Source: Aquibaculum arenosum (GTDB lineage: Bacteria > Pseudomonadota > Alphaproteobacteria > Kiloniellales > DSM-21159). Taken from it: 64,000 nt of DNA. Shown piece by piece: positions 26,131 to 34,137 of this stretch. The notes beneath the pieces were generated by a model that was not told where the DNA came from, did not search any database, and was given only the letters and a program-made list of their open reading frames with translations. The translations under genes were made by a program, and so were the position numbers. Numbering within the stretch: the stretch's first letter is position 1; each line of letters begins with the position of its first letter. The stretch spans positions 186,001 to 250,000 of the forward strand of contig NZ_JARHUD010000003.1 in assembly GCF_029222965.1 (NCBI RefSeq), given 5' to 3'.

Positions 26131-26140
26131 CGCATTGTCC

Positions 26141-26812
26141 CTAGCGGCTGAGTGGATAGTTGAAGGCGACGCGTTCCACCAGCTTGAACAGGCTCGAGAA
26201 GCCTATCGAGAGGAAGAGGTAGATCAGCGTGATGACGAGATAGACCTCAAAGGCTGCGAAGGTGGCAGACTGGATGTTGTTGCCGATGGCTGTCAGGTCG
26301 TCAGCCGAAATTGCCGAGACCACGCTCGATGTCAGCATCAGGTAGATGAACTGGCTGGTGAGCGCCGGATAGATCGCGCGCATCGCAGGCTTCAGGATGA
26401 TGTAGCGAAAGATCTGCAGGCGCTTCAGACCCAGGGCGAAGCCGGCTTCGATCTGCCCCTTGGCGATTGATTCGATGCCGGCCCGGATGATCTCGGTGCC
26501 ATAGGCGCCGAAGTTGATGATCAGGGCCAGGAGTGCTGCGGAGTTGGGCGTGAGCCGCATACCCAGCGCCGGCAAGCCAAAGAAGATAAAGAAAATCTGG
26601 ACGAGAAAGGGGGTGTTGCGGATCAGCTCGACGTAAGCGTTCACGAGCCAGGCCAGGGGCCGCGGGCCGGAGGTTTTCAGCAGGGCGAAAAGAATGGAGA
26701 CCAGAAGGCCGACCAGCATCGCGCTGCCCGAGAGCTGAATGGTCAGCCAAGCGCCTTCCAGGAGCTGATCAAACCGTTCGAATACCGGCTCAAACCGGAA
26801 GGTATAGCCCAA
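26141..26812 (-). CDS. Polar amino acid ABC importer, permease 1
   Basis: Permease of 223 residues with about five hydrophobic helices. Family motifs are LIRNTPFLVQIFFIFFGLPA and the EAA-like loop EAGFALGLKRLQIFRYIILKPA. The start is probably TTG at 26812 (GGGGG about 6 nt upstream). It is the first gene of the operon. Upstream, 26813-26946 holds an ATTGC/GCAAT dyad (26883-26900) and an AT-rich patch that may carry the promoter. Confidence 0.88.
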   Translation of the reverse strand: MGYTFRFEPVFERFDQLLEGAWLTIQLSGSAMLVGLLVSILFALLKTSGPRPLAWLVNAYVELIRNTPFLVQIFFIFFGLPALGMRLTPNSAALLALIINFGAYGTEIIRAGIESIAKGQIEAGFALGLKRLQIFRYIILKPAMRAIYPALTSQFIYLMLTSSVVSAISADDLTAIGNNIQSATFAAFEVYLVITLIYLFLSIGFSSLFKLVERVAFNYPLSR

Positions 26813-26882
26813 GAGGCGCCCCCACTTCCTCCGTCGTTTCAGTCGGCAGGCGCCAGCTTAGCAGCAGCCTTAATCGGATCAA

Positions 26883-26900
26883 ATTGCAAAAACGCGCAAT
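26883..26900. promoter_or_regulatory. ATTGC-N8-GCAAT dyad upstream of amino acid ABC operon
   Basis: Inverted repeat in the AT-rich patch about 70 bp before the first permease start. It could be an operator. On the minus strand TTGCGC followed after 18 nt by GATTAA is a weak promoter candidate overlapping the dyad. Confidence 0.3.
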
Positions 26901-26946
26901 CCATTGGTGCAAAAAAACTCCGGGACTCGCCTTTGGGCGCCCCACC

Positions 26947-27576
26947 TCAGCCTTCGAGAAAGCGGTAGCGGCCTGGTTTGCCCTCGATGACCTCGAAGAC
27001 CATCGGCACGCCAGTGGGAATCTCCACGGTGGGGATCTCCTCCGGGCTGTGGCAGCCCAGGGCCACCAGCAGGGCGCGCACCGTGTTGCCGTGGGCGCCG
27101 ACGAGGACGGCTTCGCCGCGCGCCAGGCAGGGCGCGATTTCCGCCTCGTAGTAGCGCCCGGAGCGCTCCACCACGTCCTTCAGGCTTTCGCCGCCCGGCG
27201 GCGCGATGTCGTAGCTGCGGCGCCAGATGTGAACCTGCTCCTTGCCGTACTTCTCCGCCGTCTCGGCCTTGTTCAGGCCGGCAAGGTCGCCGTAGTCGCG
27301 CTCACGCAGGTCATCGTGGCATATGATGTCCCAACCGCCGTCGCGGCGCAGATGCTCGTTGGTGCCGCTTTCCGCCAAGGCGATTTCCGTGGTCTCGATG
27401 GCGCGCTTGAGGGTGGAGGAGAAGGCGCGATCGAAGCGCGTGCCCGCCAGTGCGCGGCCGCCCTTGCGCGCCTCTTCACGACCAAGCTCGGTCAGGCCGA
27501 CGTCGACGAAACCGGTGAAGCGGTTTTCCGCATTCCATTGGCTCTGGCCATGACGCAGGAGAACAAGCAGGGACAT
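26947..27576 (-). CDS. gpmA: 2,3-bisphosphoglycerate-dependent phosphoglycerate mutase
   Basis: Glycolytic enzyme that interconverts 3- and 2-phosphoglycerate, 209 residues. The catalytic His9 motif is LLRHGQSQWN, followed by RFTGFVDVGLTELG, and the second His lies in LVGAHGNTVRALL. The substrate-binding ERDYGDLAGLNKAE block is intact. The ATG at 27576 was chosen; codons upstream in frame lack similarity. The length is shorter than E. coli GpmA (about 250), as usual for the alphaproteobacterial form. Confidence 0.94.
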   Translation of the reverse strand: MSLLVLLRHGQSQWNAENRFTGFVDVGLTELGREEARKGGRALAGTRFDRAFSSTLKRAIETTEIALAESGTNEHLRRDGGWDIICHDDLRERDYGDLAGLNKAETAEKYGKEQVHIWRRSYDIAPPGGESLKDVVERSGRYYEAEIAPCLARGEAVLVGAHGNTVRALLVALGCHSPEEIPTVEIPTGVPMVFEVIEGKPGRYRFLEG

Positions 27577-27690
27577 CGGCGCAGCTTCCTCTGAGCAGTG
27601 GGTCGTCGGTGCCACCGGTTGTAGCCGGGGCCAGGCGCGATGGGAAGAGACTGAAGCCCTGCCCGAGCGCCGCGCCCGAGCCCAATGCGT

Positions 27691-28461
27691 TTAGGTCCCG
27701 CGCTTCTCCGCCAGGATCCAGACCTCCTCGGCCTCGCCGGCGAAGGGCTCGCCGTCGAGGCTGGACCAGCAGGCGATGGTCTCCAGGCCGGCGGCCCGAA
27801 GCAGGCCCTCCACCTCCGCCAGGGTGAAGACATGGTGACGGGCCAGATGTTCTTCCTGCGCCTGGCCGCGCCGAAAGCGATAACGCGTGGTCAGCACCCG
27901 GCCTTCCGGGTCATAGGCGTTCTGCGCACGCATCTCGATGCCGCCACGCTGCACCCGCACCTGCGGCTCCAGGAAAGGCAGCAGCGTTTCCGCCAGGTTT
28001 GCGCTGTGCAGCAGCAGACGTCGACCCGGCTGCAGGCAAGCCGCCACGGCGGCGAAGATGGCTCCGGTGGCCGCAGCATCCTCGTAGCCCAGGGAATTGC
28101 CCAGGAAGTAGGCGCCCTGGAAGCGGTCGGGCCAGGGCAGGTCGCGCAGGTCGCGCTGGCAGAGTTCGAGCTCGACCTCCGCCGCCGCAGCGCCAGCACG
28201 CGCCGCCGCCAGAGCCCGTGGCGAGAGATCGACAGCGGTGATGCGATAGCCCACAGCCGCCAAAGGCACGGCCAGTCGTCCATCGCCGCTAGCCAGGTCC
28301 AGCAGAGCATCGCCCGGATCCACATCCAAGGCATCGGCAACCAGGGCAGCTTCCTGGGCCGTGCGCTCCGGCGGGCAGGCCGCGCGCCAGAGTTCGGCCG
28401 CCAGGCCCTCGAAGAAGTTGCGGTACCAGTCGGCCGGCGCCTCACCCAAGGAATGGCTCAT
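27691..28461 (-). CDS. Class I SAM-dependent methyltransferase
   Basis: Methyltransferase of 256 residues with motif I LLDLASGDGRLAVPLAAVG (about 57-75), acidic post-I ITAVDLSPRALAAAR and a later LFLGNS-like YFLGNSLGYEDAAA segment. The substrate is unknown; the layout resembles small-molecule methyltransferases. Its ATG overlaps the stop of the MFS gene (ATGA), so the two are co-translated. The frame stays open far upstream inside the MFS gene, but that part is non-coding. Confidence 0.83.
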   Translation of the reverse strand: MSHSLGEAPADWYRNFFEGLAAELWRAACPPERTAQEAALVADALDVDPGDALLDLASGDGRLAVPLAAVGYRITAVDLSPRALAAARAGAAAAEVELELCQRDLRDLPWPDRFQGAYFLGNSLGYEDAAATGAIFAAVAACLQPGRRLLLHSANLAETLLPFLEPQVRVQRGGIEMRAQNAYDPEGRVLTTRYRFRRGQAQEEHLARHHVFTLAEVEGLLRAAGLETIACWSSLDGEPFAGEAEEVWILAEKRGT

Positions 28462-29744
28462 ATCCGCTGACCGCGGGGCAGGAAAAAGAGATACCAAAGC
28501 AGGGAGAGGAGCTGCAGGCCCACCACGCCGCCAAAGGCGAGTTGATAGGCTTCGGCTGGATAGTGGCCCTGAGCCTCTGGCGCCGCCAGGTCGAGCAGAC
28601 CGCCGATGGCGTACTGCATGGCAAAGGCTCCGATGAAGACCATCAGGTTGAGCGAGGTGTTCACCCGGCCGCTGAGCGACAAGGGAAAAGATCGGGCCAG
28701 CCGCGGGTAGATCACCATGCAAAGATTGGAGGTGAAGCCGAAGGCCATCCACGGCAAGGCCGATTGCGGCGCCAGTTCCAGCACGATCGCCAGCTGCGGC
28801 AGAATGAAGAGGATCGCACCCAACACCATGGCTGCATCCAGACCCAGCCCGATGCGTTCCATGCCGTCGGCCAAGAGGCCGCCAAAGAAGAAGCCCACCG
28901 TCATGGAGAGCGCCAGTGCCAGCAGCACGCCCGCTACGGCGGAGGAGGAAAGCCCGCCCACGTCGGCCAGCCAGGGTCCGGCCCAAAGCCCCTGCAGCGA
29001 GAGACCGGCAGCCAGACTGGAGACGCTGAGCGGCACGGCGGCCCAGAAAAGCCGGCTGCTCAGGATCCGTCCCAGGCCGGCGAGCTGCTCACGCAGATTG
29101 GACTGCGCCGCCCCCTGCTCGCCACGCGGCGGCACCACCAGGAAAATGAGGGAGGCAACCAGCAAGGTCGCGCCGGACAGAATGAGGAAGAGCGTACGCC
29201 AGTCGACCAGGTGCAAGGCCGCCTCGACCGGAGCCGTGGCGGTGGCCGCACCCAGCCCGCCGACCATTAGAAAGCAGCCATTGACCAAGGCCCAGCGCTG
29301 CGGCGGGAACCAGAGACTGAGCGCCTTGAGCGAGGCCATGAGCCCCCCGGCACAGCCCAGCCCAATCAGCGCTCTTCCGATCATCAGGGTTGTGAGTGAC
29401 TGACCCAGTGCGAAGACGACACCGCCTATCGCAGCAAAAAGCAGCAGTCCCGCCTGGACCCGCCGGGGCCCGAAGCGGTCCAGCAGCAGGCCGAGCGGCA
29501 GCTGGAAACAGGCAAAGGCAAGGAAGTAGGCGGCCGTCAGCAGGCCAAGCGCCGAGGCATCGAGGCCCAGCTCCGAGAGCAGCCGACCCGAGATCACGGC
29601 ATTGACCGAGCGGAACAGGTAGGAGAGGAAATAGCCGCCGGCAAAGGGCAGAGCCACCACCAGCGCGATACGCAGCAGCCCCAAGTTTGGCGTTTCCTCC
29701 TGTTCCGCGCTGCGGCTAGAACGCAGCTGCGCCTCTGTCGTCAT
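28458..29744 (-). CDS. Major facilitator superfamily transporter
   Basis: Twelve-helix permease of 428 residues. The MFS loop 2-3 motif is GLLLDRFGPRRVQAG (about 84-98), and helix 5 has GGLGAATATAPVEAAL. It belongs to the nitrate/nitrite- and organic anion-like MFS_1 group; the substrate is unknown. Its stop overlaps the methyltransferase start, suggesting that the enzyme handles the transported compound. The upstream gap, shared with a divergent DMT permease, holds a perfect 8-bp hairpin. Confidence 0.87.
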   Translation of the reverse strand: MTTEAQLRSSRSAEQEETPNLGLLRIALVVALPFAGGYFLSYLFRSVNAVISGRLLSELGLDASALGLLTAAYFLAFACFQLPLGLLLDRFGPRRVQAGLLLFAAIGGVVFALGQSLTTLMIGRALIGLGCAGGLMASLKALSLWFPPQRWALVNGCFLMVGGLGAATATAPVEAALHLVDWRTLFLILSGATLLVASLIFLVVPPRGEQGAAQSNLREQLAGLGRILSSRLFWAAVPLSVSSLAAGLSLQGLWAGPWLADVGGLSSSAVAGVLLALALSMTVGFFFGGLLADGMERIGLGLDAAMVLGAILFILPQLAIVLELAPQSALPWMAFGFTSNLCMVIYPRLARSFPLSLSGRVNTSLNLMVFIGAFAMQYAIGGLLDLAAPEAQGHYPAEAYQLAFGGVVGLQLLSLLWYLFFLPRGQRI

Positions 29745-29790
29745 GTCCGTCCCGATCCCTCACACCCGCGGAAGCCCACACCTTTCCTGA

Positions 29791-29810
29791 GCCGAAAGCA
29801 GCCTTTCGGC
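29791..29810. promoter_or_regulatory. Perfect 8-bp inverted repeat between divergent transporters
   Basis: GCCGAAAG (29791-29798) and CTTTCGGC (29803-29810) around CAGC. It lies 47 bp before the MFS start and 170 bp before the DMT start. It could be an operator; no U-run is present. Confidence 0.35.
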
Positions 29811-29981
29811 CAGCCCGGCACGCAGCAGCCCTGCCGCGGTGTGGAAACCGCAGCGACCCTAAGAGGAAAGGGCACAGCGAACAACCGGCGCGCGCCTCAT
29901 GGCTGCTTCCCGCCACGCGCGCCTTATCGCGGAGCGGGACAGCGGCTAAGAGTGGGGACCAATCAGCAGTGGAGACCCGCC

Positions 29982-30887
29982 TTGGAGTGGCTGTGGATTC
30001 CCATCACCATCGCCGCGGCGCTGTTCCAAAACGTCCGCACCGCCCTGCAAAAGCACCTGACGGGACGGCTGTCCACCTATGGCGCCACCTTCACCCGCTT
30101 CGTCTACGGCGTGCCACTGGCATTGGGTTATGTGCTGCTGCTCAACCAGGGTCTCGGTCATGCGCTGCCGCAGCCCGGCACCGGCTTCCTGCCCTGGGTG
30201 CTGCTGGGCAGCATGACGCAGATCCTTGCCACCGCGGCCCTGCTGGCCTGCTTCCGCCAGCGCAACTTCGCCGTCGGTACCGCGCTTTCGAAGAGCGAGG
30301 TGGTGCAAGCCGCGCTCTTCGCTCTGATCTTCCTCGGCGAAGCGGTCACGGGTTTGGGGGTGGCGGCCATCGCCTTGGGCACCGCCGGAGTCATGCTGGT
30401 CGCCGTGGAGAAGGGTCGTTTGAGCTGGCGCGGACTTTGGGCCGGCCTCGCTGGCCCCGCCGCGGGGCTCGGGCTGCTTTCGGGTGCGCTGTTCGCCATC
30501 TCCTCCGTTGCCTTCAGGGGGGCTGCTCTTTCCACCGGCCATCCCTCCTTCCTCATGGCCGCCGGCTGGACCCTGCTGGCCGCGGTCTTGCTGCAGACCC
30601 TGATGCTGGGACTCTGGCTTTCCCTGCGCGAGCCCGGGCAGCTCCGAGCGGTCTTCGCCAGCTGGCGCCTCTCGGGGCTTGTGGGCATCACCGGGGTTCT
30701 GGGCTCGGCCTGCTGGTTCACCGCCATGACGATCCAGCAGGTGGCCTATGTACGCACCCTGGGCATGATCGAACTGGTCTTCACCTTCCTGGTCTCACTG
30801 CTGATCTTCCGCGAGCGCCCCAGCGGGCGGGAATGGCTGGGCACCCTCTTGCTGCTGGCTGGCATCTTGCTGGTACTGCAGCGCTGA
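29982..30887 (+). CDS. DMT superfamily (EamA) permease
   Basis: Drug/metabolite transporter of 301 residues with ten hydrophobic helices in two EamA halves. ALSKSEVVQAALFALIFLGEAV ends half one, and RTLGMIELVFTFLVSLLIFRERPSGREWLG marks half two. The start is placed at TTG 29982 (LEWLWIPITIAAALFQ), with GGAGA 6 nt upstream; a GTG at 29952 is also in frame. Substrate unknown. It is divergent from the MFS gene. Confidence 0.83.
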   Translation: MEWLWIPITIAAALFQNVRTALQKHLTGRLSTYGATFTRFVYGVPLALGYVLLLNQGLGHALPQPGTGFLPWVLLGSMTQILATAALLACFRQRNFAVGTALSKSEVVQAALFALIFLGEAVTGLGVAAIALGTAGVMLVAVEKGRLSWRGLWAGLAGPAAGLGLLSGALFAISSVAFRGAALSTGHPSFLMAAGWTLLAAVLLQTLMLGLWLSLREPGQLRAVFASWRLSGLVGITGVLGSACWFTAMTIQQVAYVRTLGMIELVFTFLVSLLIFRERPSGREWLGTLLLLAGILLVLQR

Positions 30888-31038
30888 CGCAGGCCCTCAG
30901 AACGCCTTGTCGGTGGCCAAACAAGCTGTTCCGAACGAAGACCCTGTTAGCGACCGTCCCCCGCGAGCGAACTTTTCGACGTCCCGTTGCTCTGGTAGCC
31001 TGCTGCGACCAGAGGAGACTGGAGTCACGCCGCGATTA

Positions 31039-31055
31039 CGAAACATCTCATTTCG
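31039..31055 (+). promoter_or_regulatory. CGAAA-N7-TTTCG dyad upstream of the TRAP operon
   Basis: Inverted repeat about 53 bp before the dctP start, in a gap otherwise without clear promoter boxes. A regulator binding here could sense the TRAP substrate. Support is the symmetry only. Confidence 0.25.
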
Positions 31056-31107
31056 GCAGGCGCGATCCGGAGGGAAGCATCCACTTCACGTTATGAGGGA
31101 CGAAAAG

Positions 31108-32082
31108 ATGAAAAGAATTACCTCTTTGCTCGCAGCCTGCGCTGCGCTGTCATTTTCTGCCGGAACCCTTTCGGCCGAAACCTGGGACATGCCGCTCGCT
31201 TATCCGGCGACCAATTTCCATTCTGAGAATGCGGCCAAGTTCGCGCAGTGCGTCACCGAGGGCACAAGCGGAGAACTGGAGATCGTCACCCATCCAAACG
31301 GCTCGCTCTTCAACGGCTCCGACATCAAGCGCGCTGTTCAGACCGGCCAGGCACCGATCGGCGAACGCCTGATCTCAGCGCACGCCAACGAGAATCCCCT
31401 GTTTGGCATCGATTCCATCCCCTTCCTCGCGACCTCCTTCGAGGCCTCCGAGAAGCTCTGGGCGGCGGCCGAGGACAAGATGAAGGAGGTCCTGGACAGC
31501 CAGAACCTCGTTTACATCTACGCAGCCGCCTGGCCGCCCCAGGGGCTCTACGCCAAGAAGGATATTAACAGCACCGAGGACCTCCAGGGCGTGAAGTTTC
31601 GGGCCTACAACACGGCCACGGCGCGCATCGCCGAGCTTGCGGGCATGGCTCCTGTGCAGATCGAGGCCGCCGAACTCAGCCAGGCGCTGGCCACGGGTGT
31701 CGTCGACAGCATGATCACCTCGGGCTCGACGGGCGTTGATTCCAAGGTCTGGGAGAGCGTTTCGCACTTCTACGATGTGCAGGCCTGGCTGCCGCGTAAC
31801 CTCGTGTTCGTCAACAAGGGCGCCTTTGAAGGCCTCGACGAAGAGACGCAGAATGTCCTCCTCGAATGCGGTGAGACCGCCGGCGAAGAGGGTACGCGCA
31901 AGGCAGAGGAACTGACTGGCGGCTATCTGGAGGAGCTGCGTGCCAATGGCATGACGGTGGAACCGCCCTCCGATCAGCTGCGCGAGGAGTTGGCCGTCTT
32001 CGGCGAGACCATGACTGAAGAGTGGATCGAAAGCGCCGGCGAGGATGGCGCCGCGATCATTGAAGCCTATCGGGCGCAGTAG
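31108..32082 (+). CDS. TRAP transporter substrate-binding protein (DctP)
   Basis: Periplasmic binding protein of a tripartite ATP-independent transporter, 324 residues. Signal peptide 1-23 (GTLSAE). DctP features: LAYPATNFHSENAAKFAQCV, the conserved Arg region VKFRAYNTATARIAELAGMAPVQIEAAEL (split at residue 180) and TSGSTGVDSKVWESVSHFYD. The Arg in FRAYN normally binds the substrate carboxylate. The ATG at 31108 has GAGGGA 7 nt upstream. A hairpin separates it from dctQ. Confidence 0.92.
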   Translation: MKRITSLLAACAALSFSAGTLSAETWDMPLAYPATNFHSENAAKFAQCVTEGTSGELEIVTHPNGSLFNGSDIKRAVQTGQAPIGERLISAHANENPLFGIDSIPFLATSFEASEKLWAAAEDKMKEVLDSQNLVYIYAAAWPPQGLYAKKDINSTEDLQGVKFRAYNTATARIAELAGMAPVQIEAAELSQALATGVVDSMITSGSTGVDSKVWESVSHFYDVQAWLPRNLVFVNKGAFEGLDEETQNVLLECGETAGEEGTRKAEELTGGYLEELRANGMTVEPPSDQLREELAVFGETMTEEWIESAGEDGAAIIEAYRAQ

Positions 32083-32091
32083 GGAACAAGA

Positions 32092-32118
32092 GGGACCCGG
32101 TCGTAAGGGCCGGGCCCC
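32092..32118 (+). terminator. Stem-loop between dctP and dctQ
   Basis: GGGACCCGG (32092-32100) pairs with CCGGGCCCC (32110-32118), eight of nine positions, with a 9-nt loop. Only CTTCCC follows, no U-run. It is probably a partial terminator or mRNA stabiliser that raises DctP over the membrane subunits. Confidence 0.5.
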
Positions 32119-32154
32119 TTCCCACACCTCTTCCCAGCCTTGGGGGCTGCATCC

Positions 32155-32688
32155 GTGAATGAAGTGGGTCGCATGATCCGCCGCCTGCTCGACGCGCTCT
32201 ATTACGCAGCAGGTGGGCTCGCCGCGCTCTGTCTTATCCTCATTCTGATCGCCATCACCCTGCAGATTGCAGCGCGGTGGTTCGGGATCCCGCTGCACGG
32301 ACCTGCCGAGATTGCGGGCTATTTGATGGCGGCAGCCTCCTTCCTCGCCCTCGCGCATACCCTCAATCATGGGGCACACATTCGGGTGGGGCTCTTGCTC
32401 AACTTCCTCGGCAAGAAACGCTTCTGGGGGGAGCTCTGGTGCCTCCTGGTCGCCTCCGCCGGCAGCATCTATGTCGCCTGGTATGCGGTGAGGACCGTCT
32501 ACTGGTCATGGCTGCTGGGCGATGTCAGCCAGGGGCAGGACGCCACCCCGCTTTGGATCGCTCAGACGCCGGTTGCCGTCGGCTCCATCATTTTGGCGAT
32601 TTGCCTCCTTGATAATCTCGTTACGCTGCTCATCACCGGGCGCGACAACATCCGTGCCGGTGTCACCAAACCGAGCCGCGTGGAGTAG
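32155..32688 (+). CDS. TRAP transporter small permease (DctQ)
   Basis: Small membrane subunit, 177 residues, four hydrophobic helices. Typical pattern: LILIAITLQIAARWFGIPLHGPAEIAGYLM, then LAHTLNHGAHIRVGLLLNFL. GTG at 32155 is the most likely start (GGGGG upstream); ATG at 32173 is possible. It lies 5 nt before dctM and joins DctM in the sodium-driven transporter. Confidence 0.88.
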   Translation: MNEVGRMIRRLLDALYYAAGGLAALCLILILIAITLQIAARWFGIPLHGPAEIAGYLMAAASFLALAHTLNHGAHIRVGLLLNFLGKKRFWGELWCLLVASAGSIYVAWYAVRTVYWSWLLGDVSQGQDATPLWIAQTPVAVGSIILAICLLDNLVTLLITGRDNIRAGVTKPSRVE

Positions 32689-32693
32689 AACTC

Positions 32694-34016
32694 GTGGAAC
32701 AGCTCTACGCGATCGGCCTTTTTCTCTTTGTCCTCTTCCTGCTGCTCGGCTCTGGCGTCTGGATCGGTCTCGCCCTGCTCGGCACCGCCTACATCGGCAT
32801 GGAGATCTTCGCCGCCCGGCCCACCGGCGACGCCATGATGACGGCGATCTGGCGGCAGTCGTCTTCCTGGACCCTAACCGCCCTGCCGATGTTCATCTGG
32901 ATGGGCGAAATCCTCTATCGCACACGCCTGTCTGAAGACATGTTCAAGGGGCTCTCGCCCTGGATGGCGCGTTTGCCGGGCGGCCTGATGCACACCAATA
33001 TCGCCGGCTGTACCGTGTTCGCCGCCGTCTCCGGCTCCTCGGCAGCCACCCTCACCACCGTCGGCAAGATGACCATTCCGGAGCTGCGTCAGCGCAACTA
33101 CCCCGAAACCATGGTCATTGGCACCCTGGCGGGCGCCGCAACCCTCGGCCTCATGATCCCGCCCTCGCTGACGCTGATCGTCTACGGCGTCTCGATCAAC
33201 GAGTCGATCACCAGCCTCTTCATTGCCGGCATCATCCCAGGCCTCGTGCTGGGAGGCTTCTTCAGCCTCTACGTGATCCTGGTTTCGCAACTCTCGAAAA
33301 AGTACAAGCCAACCCCCGAGGCCCGGATCAGCTTTCGGGAGAAGCTCGAGCGCTCGCGCTTTCTCATTCCAATCTTTCTGCTGATCCTACTGGTGATCGG
33401 CTCGATGTACCTGGGAGTGGCCACGGCGACTGAGGCTGCGGCAATCGGCGTCATCGGCGCGATGATTCTGGCGGCCACGCAAGGCTCGCTCAACCGAAAG
33501 GTCTTCTTTGAAAGCCTGCTCGGCGCGACCCGCACCTCCGCCATGATCGCGCTGATCCTCGCCGGTGCTGCCTTCCTCACCATGGCGATGGGCTTCACCG
33601 GCCTGCCCCGTGCACTTGCCACCACGATCGCCACGCTTGAGCTCAGCACCTTCCAGCTCATCATGATGCTGATGATCTTCTACATCGTGCTGGGTTGCTT
33701 CCTTGACGGTATCTCCATCGTGGTCCTGACCATGGCGATCGTGGAGCCGATGGTGCGCCAAGCCGGCATTGATCTCATCTGGTTCGGCATCTTCGTGGTC
33801 ATCGTCGTGGAGATGGCCCAGATAACGCCGCCCATCGGCTTCAATCTCTTCGTGCTGCAAGGCATGACCGGGCATTCGATGAGCTTCATCGCCCGCGCGG
33901 CCCTGCCAATGTTCCTGATCATGTTCGCCATGGTCTTCCTGATCATCGCCGTTCCGGAACTGGCCACCTGGCTGCCGGAGCAGGTCCGTCCGGTGGCGGG
34001 TTCCTCGGTGCAGTGA
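32694..34016 (+). CDS. TRAP transporter large permease (DctM)
   Basis: Large transport subunit, 440 residues, with about 12 hydrophobic segments. DctM signatures: LPMFIWMGEILYRT, FAAVSGSSAATLTTVGKM, LAGAATLGLMIPPSLTLIVYG (split) and VVEMAQITPPIGFNLFVLQG. GTG start. It completes dctPQM; the FAD oxidoreductase starts 121 nt downstream on the same strand. Confidence 0.95.
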   Translation: MEQLYAIGLFLFVLFLLLGSGVWIGLALLGTAYIGMEIFAARPTGDAMMTAIWRQSSSWTLTALPMFIWMGEILYRTRLSEDMFKGLSPWMARLPGGLMHTNIAGCTVFAAVSGSSAATLTTVGKMTIPELRQRNYPETMVIGTLAGAATLGLMIPPSLTLIVYGVSINESITSLFIAGIIPGLVLGGFFSLYVILVSQLSKKYKPTPEARISFREKLERSRFLIPIFLLILLVIGSMYLGVATATEAAAIGVIGAMILAATQGSLNRKVFFESLLGATRTSAMIALILAGAAFLTMAMGFTGLPRALATTIATLELSTFQLIMMLMIFYIVLGCFLDGISIVVLTMAIVEPMVRQAGIDLIWFGIFVVIVVEMAQITPPIGFNLFVLQGMTGHSMSFIARAALPMFLIMFAMVFLIIAVPELATWLPEQVRPVAGSSVQ

Positions 34017-34137
34017 GGTTGGCCAATCCGAAGAGCGGTCTGTCGATGGCACAGCATCTTCCCTCGCTCAGCACACCCTTTTCCCGCCGGCCCGACTTCG
34101 TCACAATCCGCGCCGCCTGACAAAAGGGAGAAGCAGG

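Noticed and set aside
26900-26946. Intrinsic terminator after gpmA
   Set aside because: There is a run of seven T on the minus strand, but the only stem (CGCC/GGCG) is short and lies 10 nt away from it.
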